Part shown: in pieces, positions 15,304 to 24,153 of the stretch
How positions within the stretch are numbered: position 1 is the stretch's first letter
Layout of the letters: each line of letters opens with the position of its first letter
NCBI GenBank assembly: GCA_900541135.1
Contig: UQIG01000010.1
Coordinates: 1 to 60,575, forward strand
Direction of reading: 5' to 3'
DNA length: 60,575 nt
Source: an uncultured Collinsella sp.
GTDB taxonomy: Bacteria; Actinomycetota; Coriobacteriia; Coriobacteriales; Coriobacteriaceae
Notes under the pieces: generated by a model
Seen by the model: the letters and a program-made list of their open reading frames with translations, nothing else
Databases searched by the model: none
What the model was told of the DNA's origin: nothing
Made by a program: the position numbers and the translations under genes

Positions 15304-15436
15304 TCTTGATCTGTAACAGGTAGACGGTCGAAAGTGGGCTACGTGTTACAGATTGAGATCTTTCAGCCCTGGTCGCCCGTTCGTCTAAATCTATAACAGC
15401 TAGGGCCGAAAATCCCTGCTAGATGTTACAGATTGA
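15304..15436. repeat. Two copies of the CTGTAACA hairpin repeat
   Basis: Each copy pairs ATCTGTAACA (or ATCTATAACA) with TGTTACAGAT 25 bp later (15309/15344 and 15389/15424). The inner sequence also pairs (CTAG/CTAG, CCGA/TCGG in the second). The gap is between convergent genes. Five more copies lie at 20117-20336 and 25204-25347. Confidence 0.75.
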
Positions 15437-15465
15437 GACAAACGGCCTGTTCGGGCCGAGCCAAA

Positions 15466-15512
15466 ACAAAAAAGGCCGCATGCGAACCTGTGGAGGGATT
15501 CGCATGCGGCCG
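15466..15512 (-). terminator. Terminator after lacG copy 1
   Basis: GGCCGCATGCGAA / TTCGCATGCGGCC, 13-bp stem, followed on the minus strand by TTTTTTGTTTTGG. Confidence 0.9.
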
Positions 15513-15533
15513 ACAGGGGGTATGCGGCAAAAG

Positions 15534-16955
15534 TTAGGCCATAAGCAGGCCGGTCTCCGCGACGTTCTTGTACCAGTACGCGCTCGCCTTGGGATAGCGC
15601 TTCTGGGTCTCAAAGTCGATGTAGAACAGGCCATAGCGCTTGTTATAGCCGTTGGTCCAGGAGAACTGGTCCTGCAGCGACCACACAAAGTAGCCGTCGA
15701 CGTTTACGCCGCCGTCGATTGCCTTGAGGACCCATGCGAGATGCTGACGCATGTAGTCGATGCGAGGGGCGTCGTCGATAAAGCCGTCCTCGAAGTCGTC
15801 CTTATAGCCCATGCCGTTCTCGGTGATGTAGATCTTCTTGTAGTTGGGGTAATCATTCTTAATGCGGAGCAGCAGGTCGTAGAGGCCCTCGGGATAGATG
15901 ATCCAGTCCCAATCGGTGGTGGGTACGCCTTCGCGCACGCATGACTCGCCCACGCCCTTGAGGAACCAGCGCGAGGAGCCCTTGTCGCCGGTGCCATTGT
16001 GGTTGATGTCGTTTTCGCCCTCGGCGGCACGCAGGAACTGGCACTTGTAGGTGTTGACGCCCAAGCAATCGTTGTAGGGGAGCGCGGCGGTCAGCGCGGC
16101 GATGTCCTCGTCGCGGACGTCGAGCTCGCCGCCGGCGATATGGGCCAGCTTGGTCGCAGCCTCCATGGTGTCGGCTGCATAGTGGCCGCGGAAGGTGGCG
16201 TCGAGTACCCAGCGGTTGTTGATGACGTCGGCCATGCGAGCTGCCTCGCAGTCGGCGGCGTTGTTGGGATCGAGGGGATACTTGGGCTCCAGGTTCTGGA
16301 CAATGCCGATCTCGCCCTCAAAGCCGCCCTCATGGAAGGCGACGACAGCCTTGGCGTGGGCCACCATCATGTTGTGCATGAGCTGGAAAGCCTTGTCCAG
16401 GCGGTACTTCTCGCCGTGCGGCCAGTTGCCGACGATAAAGCTGCCCTCGGCGGTCGCGGGAATCTCGTTAAAGGTGAACCAGTGCTTGACCTCGGTGAAC
16501 TCGGCAAAGCAGAACTTGGCGTACTCGACAAAGGCGTCGATCGTCGTGCGCGTCAGGAAGCCCTCGCCGCCGTTCTGGTAAAAGGCCTCGGGCGTATCGA
16601 AGTGATCGAGCGTGACATAGGGGATAACGCCGGCCTTATTGCAGGTGGCAAAGAGCTCGTGATAGAAGGCAACACCCTCGGGGTTAATCTCACCAGTGCC
16701 GTTGGGGAAGATACGGCTCCAAGCGATGGAGACACGGATACCGTTGATGCCGAAGCGCTGGCACAGGTCGATATCGACCGGATATTTGTTGTAGAAGTCG
16801 CTTGCGGGATCGGGGGAGAAGCGACCCTGAGCAGCCAGGAAATCGTCCCAGGGCACTTTGCCCTTGCCGTGCGTACGGGTCTCGCCCTCAACCTGGTAAG
16901 CAGCGGTGGCGCCGCCAAAAACAAAGCCGTCGGGGAACTGCATGGGGTTGGTCAT
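15534..16955 (-). CDS. lacG: 6-phospho-beta-galactosidase (GH1, LacG type), copy 1
   Basis: Cytoplasmic GH1 hydrolase acting on the phosphorylated beta-galactoside imported by LacE. The 473-residue protein starts with FPDGFVFGGATAAYQVEGET, has the acid/base Glu in WFTFNEIPATAEG and the nucleophile in IYITENGMGYKDD. The C-terminal motif FSWTNGYNKRYGLFYIDFET matches LacG, with Trp beside the phosphate-binding Ser and the Lys/Tyr ligands, rather than the SASTGEMKKRYG-like form of 6-phospho-beta-glucosidases. It lies downstream of lacE copy 1, separated by a hairpin. The three copies probably differ in the aglycone they accept. Confidence 0.87.
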   Translation of the reverse strand: MTNPMQFPDGFVFGGATAAYQVEGETRTHGKGKVPWDDFLAAQGRFSPDPASDFYNKYPVDIDLCQRFGINGIRVSIAWSRIFPNGTGEINPEGVAFYHELFATCNKAGVIPYVTLDHFDTPEAFYQNGGEGFLTRTTIDAFVEYAKFCFAEFTEVKHWFTFNEIPATAEGSFIVGNWPHGEKYRLDKAFQLMHNMMVAHAKAVVAFHEGGFEGEIGIVQNLEPKYPLDPNNAADCEAARMADVINNRWVLDATFRGHYAADTMEAATKLAHIAGGELDVRDEDIAALTAALPYNDCLGVNTYKCQFLRAAEGENDINHNGTGDKGSSRWFLKGVGESCVREGVPTTDWDWIIYPEGLYDLLLRIKNDYPNYKKIYITENGMGYKDDFEDGFIDDAPRIDYMRQHLAWVLKAIDGGVNVDGYFVWSLQDQFSWTNGYNKRYGLFYIDFETQKRYPKASAYWYKNVAETGLLMA

Positions 16956-16989
16956 GAGTCATCCTTTCTGTGGGATTCGAATAGGGAGA

Positions 16990-17016
16990 GGTGCCCGAAC
17001 CGGGAATCCGGGCACC
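16990..17016 (-). other. Intercistronic hairpin between lacE1 and lacG1
   Basis: GGTGCCCG (16990-16997) / CGGGCACC (17009-17016) without a following T-run. All three PTS/LacG cassettes carry a GC-rich hairpin at this junction; it may tune expression or protect the upstream mRNA. Confidence 0.55.
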
Positions 17017-17030
17017 AACAGAGGGAGGAA

Positions 17031-18809
17031 CTAGTCGAGGTTCTCGCGGAGCCACTTGATGGCGCCAGCGGGGTCGCGGGTAAGGTCGATATATTCCTTA
17101 CCGCGGGGAGCGAGCAGCTTAATGCCCAGACGATCGGTGTCGGCCTTCATGTCGTTGTAGTAGCTACGAACCTGCGGGGCGAGCACGATGACGTCGTACT
17201 GATCCATGATGGCGGTGTGCTGGCCATAGGCGCCTGCGGAGGAAGCGATGTTCTCTCCGGTCTGCGCGGCACCTTCCTTGATGGCGTTGGCAAGCATGGC
17301 AGAGGTGCCGGCGCCGGCGCACAGGACGAGGACTTTCAGGCCATCGACGTCCTTCTTAGCGGATGCGTCGGAGGCGGGCTCGGGCTGATCGGCGACAGGC
17401 TCGCTGTCGGTGGCGGCAACGGTCGGCTCGACGGAAGCGGTAGTCTGCTCGACGGCGGGCGCAGAGGTGCTGGCGGCGATGGTGGCAGCACCATCGGACT
17501 CGAGACCCAGCTCGGCGGCGCGCTCGGCCTCCTGGTCACAGAGCAACTTATCGTATGCCTTTAAGAACGGCAGGTAGATGATGGCGTCCAGCAAGATGAT
17601 GATTGCGACAAACACCAGGGCGATAAGCTGGAAGTTTGTGGTGATGAAGATGCCGATGGGGGCAGGAGTGGCCCAAGGCACCACGAAGGAGAAGCCGTTC
17701 ATGCCCACGTTATCGATAAAGAACTTGGCAACACTCACATTGACGCAGCCGGCGGCAACAAAAGGGATGAGCATGTAGGGGTTAAGGATCATCGGCGCGC
17801 CAAAGAGCAGCGGTTCGTTGACGGCGAAGGCAACAGGAACAATCGAGGCCTTACCGACGGCTTTGAGCTGCTTGGACTTCATAAAGAGAATCAGCAGAAG
17901 CGGCACGATGAACGTGGCGCCGGTGCCGCCGAACTCACCCACGAGCGACATGTTAAAGGTGAGGGAATGGGCGGGGTGACCACCGGCCAGCAGAACCTGC
18001 AGGTTCTCGGCCTGGTTGGCAAGACGGATGGGGTCGATGCCCGGCTGGACGATCGAAGGACCGTGGACACCGATGAACCAGAAGAACGCGGTGGCTGCCT
18101 GGATAAGGATAAGGCCAGGATAGGTTTCTGCCGCAGTGAAGAGCGGGGAGAGCAGCTTGATGAGCAGCTCGGAGAACGGAACACCCATGAGGTTGCGCAC
18201 GACGACATCGATGATGCCGCAGATGATGACGGCGCCGCCAAAGGGGATGATGTCGCGGAAGTTCTGAGCGATGGCGCCCGGGACCTCCTTGGGCAGCTTA
18301 ATGGTCAGATCGCGCGAGACGCAGAATTTGTAGACCCACACGGTAATGAACGCGGCGATATAGGCCGAGAACAGACCACGCGTGCCCATGCTGGTGCAAT
18401 CGAAGACCGAAAGCTCGGAGCCGTTGAACTTGGTGGTGAACTGCGTAACAGCGAGCAGCAGCATGCTGCACTGGGCGGCAACCATGGTGGAGCCGTCGTT
18501 GAGCACCTTGCCGGCGGGCATGCGACGGTTCATGGACGCCGTGAAGTTCTTGGCAGTGGTGCCGGCAACCATGATGCCCATGACGCCCATGGTGAAGTTG
18601 TACAGCTTGTTGCACCAGTCGATGAGCGGCTGGGGCAGCGTGATGCCAACTACGCCAGGAAGGGTGGCGATCAACAGAAAGATCGAAGAGGTGAGGACGA
18701 TGGGCATGCACCCAAGGAATCCGTCCTTAATGGCCTGGAGGTAGACGTTCCTCGAGATCTTCTCAAAGAACGGTTGATGCTTTTCGAGCATCTTTACGAT
18801 GGCGTCCAT
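17031..18809 (-). CDS. lacE: PTS lactose-family IICB permease (LacE type), copy 1
   Basis: Membrane permease that imports and phosphorylates a beta-galactoside. The IIC domain (about residues 1-430) includes MPIVLTSSIFLLIATLPG, the central FWFIGVHGPSIV motif and VNEPLLFGAPMILNP. An Ala/Thr/Glu/Pro linker (about 440-490) joins it to a IIB domain with phosphorylated Cys about 497 (VLVLCAGAGTSAML). 592 residues is normal for LacE. It is divergent from the LacI gene at 19085. No IIA is encoded in the cassette, so it must use the LacF at 30331 or one elsewhere. Confidence 0.88.
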   Translation of the reverse strand: MDAIVKMLEKHQPFFEKISRNVYLQAIKDGFLGCMPIVLTSSIFLLIATLPGVVGITLPQPLIDWCNKLYNFTMGVMGIMVAGTTAKNFTASMNRRMPAGKVLNDGSTMVAAQCSMLLLAVTQFTTKFNGSELSVFDCTSMGTRGLFSAYIAAFITVWVYKFCVSRDLTIKLPKEVPGAIAQNFRDIIPFGGAVIICGIIDVVVRNLMGVPFSELLIKLLSPLFTAAETYPGLILIQAATAFFWFIGVHGPSIVQPGIDPIRLANQAENLQVLLAGGHPAHSLTFNMSLVGEFGGTGATFIVPLLLILFMKSKQLKAVGKASIVPVAFAVNEPLLFGAPMILNPYMLIPFVAAGCVNVSVAKFFIDNVGMNGFSFVVPWATPAPIGIFITTNFQLIALVFVAIIILLDAIIYLPFLKAYDKLLCDQEAERAAELGLESDGAATIAASTSAPAVEQTTASVEPTVAATDSEPVADQPEPASDASAKKDVDGLKVLVLCAGAGTSAMLANAIKEGAAQTGENIASSAGAYGQHTAIMDQYDVIVLAPQVRSYYNDMKADTDRLGIKLLAPRGKEYIDLTRDPAGAIKWLRENLD

Positions 18810-18914
18810 AGAGCTCCTTTGCTACTTGATGCGCGATGCATGTGGATGGAACTGGTCGTCGATGGATGGTCAGGACTGCCCGGAAACCTTCCTGCTTAAG
18901 GAAGGCATTGCGAA

Positions 18915-18954
18915 ATGACAACGTTGTCATTTCGTTAATGACAACGTAAGACAT
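18915..18954. promoter_or_regulatory. Putative LacI-1 operators
   Basis: ATGACAACGTTGTCAT (18915-18930) is a perfect palindrome, and ATGACAACGTAAGACAT follows at 18938-18954. They sit between lacE1 and its divergent lacI. Related but different sites lie in the gaps of the other three LacI genes. Confidence 0.7.
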
Positions 18955-18981
18955 TGTTGGAAGAGCAACAAGGATATACGG

Positions 18982-19011
18982 GTGAGCGGTCGATATTATC
19001 CGGTAAACGGT
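18982..19011 (-). promoter_or_regulatory. LytTR-like direct repeat, lacE1 promoter region
   Basis: GTGAGCGGT (18982) and GTAAACGGT (19003), 21-bp period. On the minus strand the ACCGTTT/ACCGCTC units point toward lacE1. Confidence 0.5.
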
Positions 19012-19084
19012 TGATTTGTCAGTCGAGCAGGTAGTGTATGCTAGAACGCAAAAAACAAGCGATGCAAAACCGACTGGAGAAGTA

Positions 19085-20095
19085 GTGGCAACGATGGACA
19101 AGAAAAATGTCTCAATGAACGATGTGGCGATTGCTGCGGGTGTTTCTCTCAAGACGGTTTCGCGTGTGATCAACGAGCCCGATAGCGTGCGAGAGTCGAC
19201 ACGCGATAAGGTTCATTCCGCAATGGAGGCGCTCGGGTTTCGAACCAACTTTGCCGCGCGTTCGCTCAAGTTGGGCCGTTACGGGTGCATCGGCGTGGTG
19301 CTGTTCCACTTGTCGGGCGGTGCCGTGGACATGATTGACGGTATCGCAGATGCCGCCGAAGAACGCGGCTTTGCGCTCACGATGATCAAAAAGCGGGCGG
19401 GGGAGAAGATGACCCTTGCCGAAGCGGCGCGTAGGATGTCGCAGCTGCCTGTTGATGGCATGATCTTCAACCTGCGTCAGATGGTCGATGACTTTGATAC
19501 TTTTGAGGCACCGAAAGACCTCAAGACGGTGATTATCACACCGATGGAACATCCTACCTGCTCCACCGTCAGTGACGACCAAGAGGGCGGCGCGCGCATG
19601 GCGTGCGAGTACTTCTTGAACCACGGGCATAAAAACGTGTACTTCGTCTCTGGTAAGAAAGAGTCGTTGTCGAGCCAGTGCCGTATGAAAGGTTGGCGTG
19701 CGGCACTCGAGGCGCGTGGCATTGAGCCGCCCGAGCCTCTGCAAGGCGATTGGAATGCGGATAGTGGCTATGCCGCGGGCCTTGTGCTTGCCGATAAGCC
19801 CGATTGCACGGCGGTCCTCGCTGCTAACGACTGCATGGCAAACGGCGTGATGATGGCTCTACGTGACAAAGGGCTCAGTGTGCCCAATGATGTGTCCGTG
19901 ATCGGCTTCGACGATGAGCTCTATAAGACGATTCCCAACTCGATTCTGACGTCGGTGAAGTTTCGCCACCGCGAGCTGGGCGTCCGTGCGCTCAACGAGG
20001 TCGTCGCGGGTCTGGAAGCTCCGAGCTCCAGAAGCCGTACGCTCGTCTCGGGCGTGTTGGTCGAGCGTTCCAGCGTAAAGGACTTGCGGGCGTAG
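19085..20095 (+). CDS. LacI-family regulator of cassette 1
   Basis: Repressor family protein divergent from lacE1. The HTH is VSMNDVAIAAGVSLKTVSRV with the hinge RTNFAARSLKLG, and the rest is a periplasmic-binding-protein-like effector domain (GVVLFHLSGGAVDMIDGI, VLAANDCMANGVMMAL, SVIGFDDELYKTIPNS). The GTG at 19085 sits 4 nt after GGAGA; the ATG at 19094 is the alternative. The HTH differs from its three paralogues mainly after the Ser that opens the recognition helix (SLKT here). Palindromes at 18915 are its likely operator. Ligand unknown, presumably a sugar(-phosphate) linked to LacE1/LacG1. Confidence 0.82.
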   Translation: MATMDKKNVSMNDVAIAAGVSLKTVSRVINEPDSVRESTRDKVHSAMEALGFRTNFAARSLKLGRYGCIGVVLFHLSGGAVDMIDGIADAAEERGFALTMIKKRAGEKMTLAEAARRMSQLPVDGMIFNLRQMVDDFDTFEAPKDLKTVIITPMEHPTCSTVSDDQEGGARMACEYFLNHGHKNVYFVSGKKESLSSQCRMKGWRAALEARGIEPPEPLQGDWNADSGYAAGLVLADKPDCTAVLAANDCMANGVMMALRDKGLSVPNDVSVIGFDDELYKTIPNSILTSVKFRHRELGVRALNEVVAGLEAPSSRSRTLVSGVLVERSSVKDLRA

Positions 20096-20116
20096 ACGTG
20101 CTCGGCCTATTCCGTT

Positions 20117-20336
20117 TGTCTCAATCTGTAACAGCTAGGACCCAAAAACTCGGCTAGATGTTACGGATCGAGATTTTTGGCCCGGCTTATTCCGTTTGTC
20201 TCGATCTGTAACAACTAGACGGTCAAAAGTGGTCTACATGTTACAGATTGAGATTTTCGGCTTGGCCTGTGCGTTCATCTCGATCTGTAACAGCTAGGAC
20301 CGAAAAACTCGGCTAGATGTTACAGATTGAGATGAA
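20117..20336. repeat. Three copies of the CTGTAACA hairpin repeat
   Basis: Three tandem copies (about 20117-20173, 20196-20254, 20276-20332), each with ATCTGTAACA and TGTTACAGAT or near variants as arms. They alternate two inner types: AGCTAGGAC..CTCGGCTAG and A(A/G)(C/G)TAGACGGTC..GTCTAC. They lie between the convergent lacI1 and lacE2. Confidence 0.8.
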
Positions 20337-20361
20337 CAGGAGGACGGGTGCGGTCTAAACA

Positions 20362-20400
20362 AAATGGCCCGCGCATCACACATCGATGCACGGGCCATTT
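20362..20400 (-). terminator. Terminator after lacE copy 2
   Basis: AAATGGCCCG / CGGGCCATTT stem, with TTTTG following on the minus strand. Confidence 0.8.
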
Positions 20401-20432
20401 ATTGTCTGCAAGCGGCAGGTGGTGTCAGCGTC

Positions 20433-22193
20433 TTATGCCTCGAGGTTTTCCTCGATCCAGGCGACGGCACCCTTGGGATCCTTAGTGAGGTCGATGTACT
20501 GTTTGCCCTTGGGCGACAGCAGCGTGATGCCCAGGCGGTCGGTGTCGGCCTTCATCTCGTTGTAATAGGTGCGAACCTGCGGAGCCAGGACGATGACGTT
20601 GTACTGGTCCATGATGGCGTAGTGGCTGCCGTAGGCACCGGCGTTGGCGGTAATGTCGATGCCCAGCTCGTCGGCGCCTTCCTTAAGCGCGTTGGCGAGC
20701 AGTGCAGAGGTGCCGGCGCCAGCGCACAGAACCAGAACCCTCAGCTCCTTGCCCTTAAGGGCGGACGGAGCTGCGGAGGCCTCAGTGGCAGAAGCGGTCT
20801 CGACAACAGGAGCCTCAACGGCGGGGGCGGCAGCGGTCTTGACGGCCTTGGTCTCCTCGGCCTCTTCTTCGGCCAGGGTCTCGGCCTCCTGCTTGCACAG
20901 GACGTTGTCGTAGGCCTTGCAGAACGGGTAGTAGATCAAGAAGTCAACGACCAGCAGGACGACAGCCAGGACCAGAGAGATCGGCTGGAAGTTGGTGTCG
21001 ATGAAGGTGCCGATCGGTCCGGGGAGTGCCCACGGCATGGCATAGATAAAGCCGTTCATGCCCAAAAAGTCGATGAAGAACTTACCAATGAGGACGTTGG
21101 CCACGGGGGCAAACAGGAACGGGATCAGGAAGTACGGGTTGAGGATGATGGGCGCGGCGAACAGCAGCGGCTCGTTGACGGCGAACATCACGGGCACGAC
21201 AGAGGCTTTGCCGACGGCCTTGAGCTGCTTGGAGCGCATAAAGAGCAGGAAGATGATCGGGACAATGAACGTGGCGCCGGTGCCGCCGAGTTCGCCGATG
21301 TAGTTACCGAAGTTTTCGGTCAGGGCGAGGGCGGGGTGACCGCCGGCCTGCAGCGTGGCGAGGTTGGTGGTGATGTTGCCAAACAGCGCGGCGTTGAGGG
21401 CAGGCTTAACGACCGAGGGGCCGTGGATGCCCATGAACCAGAACAGCGGGATCATGAACCAGATGAGGGCGAGGCCGGCGTAGGAATCGGCAGCGGCGAA
21501 CAGCGGGCTCACCAGCGTGGAGATGACGTTGGCAAACGGGACGGCCAAGCAGGTGCGGCAGATAACGTCGATGACGGCGACAAACAGGATGGAGAAGCTG
21601 AAGGCGAAGATGTCGCGGAAGTTCTGGGCGATGGCGCCGGGGACTTCTTTGGGCAGCTTGATGGTGATGTCTCGCTTAATGCAGAAGGCATAGATGTTGA
21701 CCGTGGCAAATGCGGCGACAAAGGAGCTCAGCAGGCCCTTGGTGCCCATGTTGTCGGTAAAGAACACCGAGACATCGGCGCCGTCGATCTTGGCACTCGT
21801 CTGGGTAACGGCCAAGATGAGCATAGCGCACATGGCGGCGACCATGGTGCTCGTGGCGTTGATGGCCTTGCCGGCAGGCATGCGGCGGTTCTTGGAGCCG
21901 GTCAGCGCGCTTGCGGTGGTGCCGGCGACCATGATGCCCACGACGCCCATCGTGAAGTTGTAAACCTTGTTGCAGAAGTTCACGACGTCGACGTTCCACC
22001 AGTCGGGCAGCGTAAAGCCGCCGACCGTGGCGACAACGCCCGGCAGGGTCGAAATAAGCAGGAAGACAGAAGAAGACAGGATGATGGGCATTGCTGCCAA
22101 AAAGCCGTCTTTAATGGCCTGAAGGTAGATGTTCTTAGAGACCTTGTCGAAGTACGGCTGACCTTTCTCCAAGAACTTAACGATCGATTCCAT
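20433..22193 (-). CDS. lacE: PTS lactose-family IICB permease (LacE type), copy 2
   Basis: Second LacE-type permease, 586 residues. The IIC motifs are AMPIILSSSVFLLISTLPG, FWFMGIHGPSVV and VNEPLLFAAPIILNP. The IIB Cys is at about residue 490 (VLVLCAGAGTSALL), after an Ala/Glu-rich linker. Here the permease gene follows lacG, the reverse of cassettes 1 and 3, with a 176-bp gap. It is closer to copy 1 than to copy 3 in the IIB domain (AGAYG.HYAIMDQYNVIVLAPQVR). Importer of a beta-linked galactoside or related disaccharide; substrate not determinable. Confidence 0.88.
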   Translation of the reverse strand: MESIVKFLEKGQPYFDKVSKNIYLQAIKDGFLAAMPIILSSSVFLLISTLPGVVATVGGFTLPDWWNVDVVNFCNKVYNFTMGVVGIMVAGTTASALTGSKNRRMPAGKAINATSTMVAAMCAMLILAVTQTSAKIDGADVSVFFTDNMGTKGLLSSFVAAFATVNIYAFCIKRDITIKLPKEVPGAIAQNFRDIFAFSFSILFVAVIDVICRTCLAVPFANVISTLVSPLFAAADSYAGLALIWFMIPLFWFMGIHGPSVVKPALNAALFGNITTNLATLQAGGHPALALTENFGNYIGELGGTGATFIVPIIFLLFMRSKQLKAVGKASVVPVMFAVNEPLLFAAPIILNPYFLIPFLFAPVANVLIGKFFIDFLGMNGFIYAMPWALPGPIGTFIDTNFQPISLVLAVVLLVVDFLIYYPFCKAYDNVLCKQEAETLAEEEAEETKAVKTAAAPAVEAPVVETASATEASAAPSALKGKELRVLVLCAGAGTSALLANALKEGADELGIDITANAGAYGSHYAIMDQYNVIVLAPQVRTYYNEMKADTDRLGITLLSPKGKQYIDLTKDPKGAVAWIEENLEA

Positions 22194-22306
22194 AGTTCAC
22201 GCTCCTCTTTGCATGAAATCTTAATGGCATGGACGTTGAAAACCTATATGGTCTCCCGCTTGCTAAAAGCCCGGGTGCAGGCGGGGTCGGTCCCAGGGGG
22301 AGAGAG

Positions 22307-22343
22307 GGGAGCGGCTGGGTTTGTATCGCATAGGGCCGCTCCC
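22307..22343 (-). other. Intercistronic hairpin between lacG2 and lacE2
   Basis: GGGAGCGGC (22307-22315) / GCCGCTCCC (22335-22343), without a T-run, in the 176-bp gap. Confidence 0.5.
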
Positions 22344-22369
22344 TTCTCGGGGGAAAGCGAGGCGATGCG

Positions 22370-23812
22370 CTACTGCGCGTCCGCCATAGTGTCGGCGAGC
22401 TCCTTGTACCAGAGTGCCGACTGCTTGATGTAGCGTTTTTGCGTGTCGAAGTCGATGTAGAACAGGCCGTAGCGCTTGTTATAGCCATTGGCCCACGAGA
22501 ACTGGTCCTGCAGGCTCCAGATAAAGTAGCCCTGGACGTCGACGCCCTCGGCGCGCGCCTGGAGCACCTTCTCCATGTGCTGGTCGACAAAGTCGATGCG
22601 CTCGGGATCGGCGACGATGCCGTTTGCGTCGGGCTCGGGGTCCTTGTGGCCCAGGCCGTTTTCGGTGATATAGATGACGGGGAGGTTGGGATAGGTGGCG
22701 CTGATGTGCTTGAGCGTGTCGTAGAGGCCTTGCGGGTAGATGAGCCAATCCCAGTCGGTGGTGGGGATACCCGGCATATCGACCTGCTGCCCGACGCCCT
22801 TAAACTTAAAGCACGAGGTGCCCTTGTCTCCGGTGCCGTTAAAGCTGTTGGTTGACTCGCCATCGTAGGCGGCGATAAACGCCGACTGATAGTAGTTGAG
22901 GCCGAACATATCGTTGCGGGGCGCCGCCTTGGCGAGCTCCTCCATGTCGCTGTCCTCAACCGTAAGTGTGGCGTTGTTGGCACGCAGAATCTCGTTGATG
23001 AGTGAGAGGGTGCGCGCGGAGTAGTGACCCAGGAAGGCGCCGTCCATGATGAAGTCGGTGTAGAAGGCGTTGTACAGGTCGGCGGCGTGCTGGTCGGCGG
23101 GCGAGTCGGTGGCAGGATATGCCGGCGTCAGGACGTTGACCATGCCAATGCGTCCGCCCAGGTGCTCGGTCTCGTCAAGATCCTTATACAGGTTGACGGC
23201 GCGGGCGTGGGCAACGAGCTCGTTGTGCTGGCTCTGGATGCCGCTCGTCACATCAAAGTGATGGTTGGGCGGGAAGTTGCCTTGGATGTATTGGGAGTGC
23301 GAGAGGCTGATGAGCTCGTTGATGGTGAACCAATTCTTGACCTCGCGGAACTCGCGGAAGCAGAACTCGGCATAGCGCACATAGGCGTCGACGGTCTTGC
23401 GGTTGAGCCAGTCGCCCTGGTTGAACAGGGCGGCGGGGGAGTCAAAGTGATGCAGGGACACATAGGGCTCGACGCCATACTTTTTGCAGCAGGCGAACAG
23501 CTCGTGGTAGTGCTTAACGCCCTCGGCGAGGGGTTCGGCATCGTCGCCGTTGGGGAAGATGCGGGTCCAGGCGATGGACACACGAATGGCGTTGAGTCCA
23601 TGCTCGGCAGAAAGGCGGATATCCTCCTCGTAGCGGTTGTAGAAATCACTGGCCGGGTCGGGCAAAAAGCGACCCTGGGCGACAAGGTAATCGTCCCACA
23701 TGGTCTTACCCTTGCCTGCCACCTTCGTGGAACCTTCCGTTTGGTACGCGGCGGTTGCGGCACCCCAAACAAAGCCCTTCGGCAGCTGCTGTACGCGGTT
23801 TAGCAAAGACAT
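22370..23812 (-). CDS. lacG: 6-phospho-beta-galactosidase (GH1, LacG type), copy 2
   Basis: GH1 enzyme, about 480 residues, first gene of cassette 2. It starts RVQQLPKGFVWGAATAAYQTEG. The acid/base Glu lies in WFTINELISLSHSQ, the nucleophile in IYITENGLGHKDP, and the LacG-type phosphate site is FSWANGYNKRYGLFYIDFDT. It is the most divergent of the three copies (NELISL versus NEI; different loop after TINE), suggesting a different disaccharide. The second ATG (23812) is preferred because GAGGG then sits 9 nt upstream; the first (23818) is possible. Divergent from lacI2. Confidence 0.86.
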   Translation of the reverse strand: MSLLNRVQQLPKGFVWGAATAAYQTEGSTKVAGKGKTMWDDYLVAQGRFLPDPASDFYNRYEEDIRLSAEHGLNAIRVSIAWTRIFPNGDDAEPLAEGVKHYHELFACCKKYGVEPYVSLHHFDSPAALFNQGDWLNRKTVDAYVRYAEFCFREFREVKNWFTINELISLSHSQYIQGNFPPNHHFDVTSGIQSQHNELVAHARAVNLYKDLDETEHLGGRIGMVNVLTPAYPATDSPADQHAADLYNAFYTDFIMDGAFLGHYSARTLSLINEILRANNATLTVEDSDMEELAKAAPRNDMFGLNYYQSAFIAAYDGESTNSFNGTGDKGTSCFKFKGVGQQVDMPGIPTTDWDWLIYPQGLYDTLKHISATYPNLPVIYITENGLGHKDPEPDANGIVADPERIDFVDQHMEKVLQARAEGVDVQGYFIWSLQDQFSWANGYNKRYGLFYIDFDTQKRYIKQSALWYKELADTMADAQ

Positions 23813-23932
23813 ATGCATACACCCTCTCGTCTCGCTGTTCGATATTGTGCGTTTGTGCTCAGGAGGCTCCCTGGTTAGCGTTCAGCGGTGAAAAAGCCCG
23901 ATAAACACTATCTTAAAATGATTAGAACCAAA

Positions 23933-23970
23933 ATGAGCACGTGGACATTTGACAATGAGCACGTTAACAT
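23933..23970. promoter_or_regulatory. Putative LacI-2 operators (two tandem)
   Basis: ATGAGCACGTGGACAT (23933-23948) and ATGAGCACGTTAACAT (23955-23970) in the lacG2/lacI2 gap. A third version lies at 24087-24102. Confidence 0.7.
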
Positions 23971-24010
23971 CCGGCTGGGATGTATAGAAACAAAACAACT
24001 TCAAACAGCC

Positions 24011-24040
24011 GCGAACGGTTGTATTTGTTCGGTAAGCGGT
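24011..24040 (-). promoter_or_regulatory. LytTR-like direct repeat, lacG2 promoter region
   Basis: GCGAACGGT (24011) and GTAAGCGGT (24032), 21-bp period, oriented toward lacG2. Confidence 0.5.
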
Positions 24041-24086
24041 TTTGATTGACAGAAGTTTTCATGTTGTGGTATATGGCTCGGGTATC

Positions 24087-24102
24087 ATGAGCACGTTATC
24101 AA
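24087..24102. promoter_or_regulatory. Third LacI-2 operator near the lacI2 start
   Basis: ATGAGCACGTTATCAA, about 50 bp before the regulator start, consistent with autoregulation or looping with the upstream pair. Confidence 0.55.
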
Positions 24103-24153
24103 TGTATGTACGATGCGCCATGGGCGCGGGGAATAGTTGGGAAGCAGGTTAGC

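Noticed and set aside
15534..16955. 6-phospho-beta-glucosidase (BglA/CelA type) as the call for the GH1 genes
   Set aside because: The C-terminal phosphate site is FSW(T/A)NGYNKRYG, the LacG form with Trp, in all three copies, and LacABC genes are present. Overlapping activity cannot be excluded, but LacG is the better call.
20364..22433. 689-codon open frame on the plus strand
   Set aside because: It is the antisense shadow of lacE2 in GC-rich DNA: low-complexity Gly/Asp/Val/His composition, no family motif, while the minus strand encodes a clear PTS permease.
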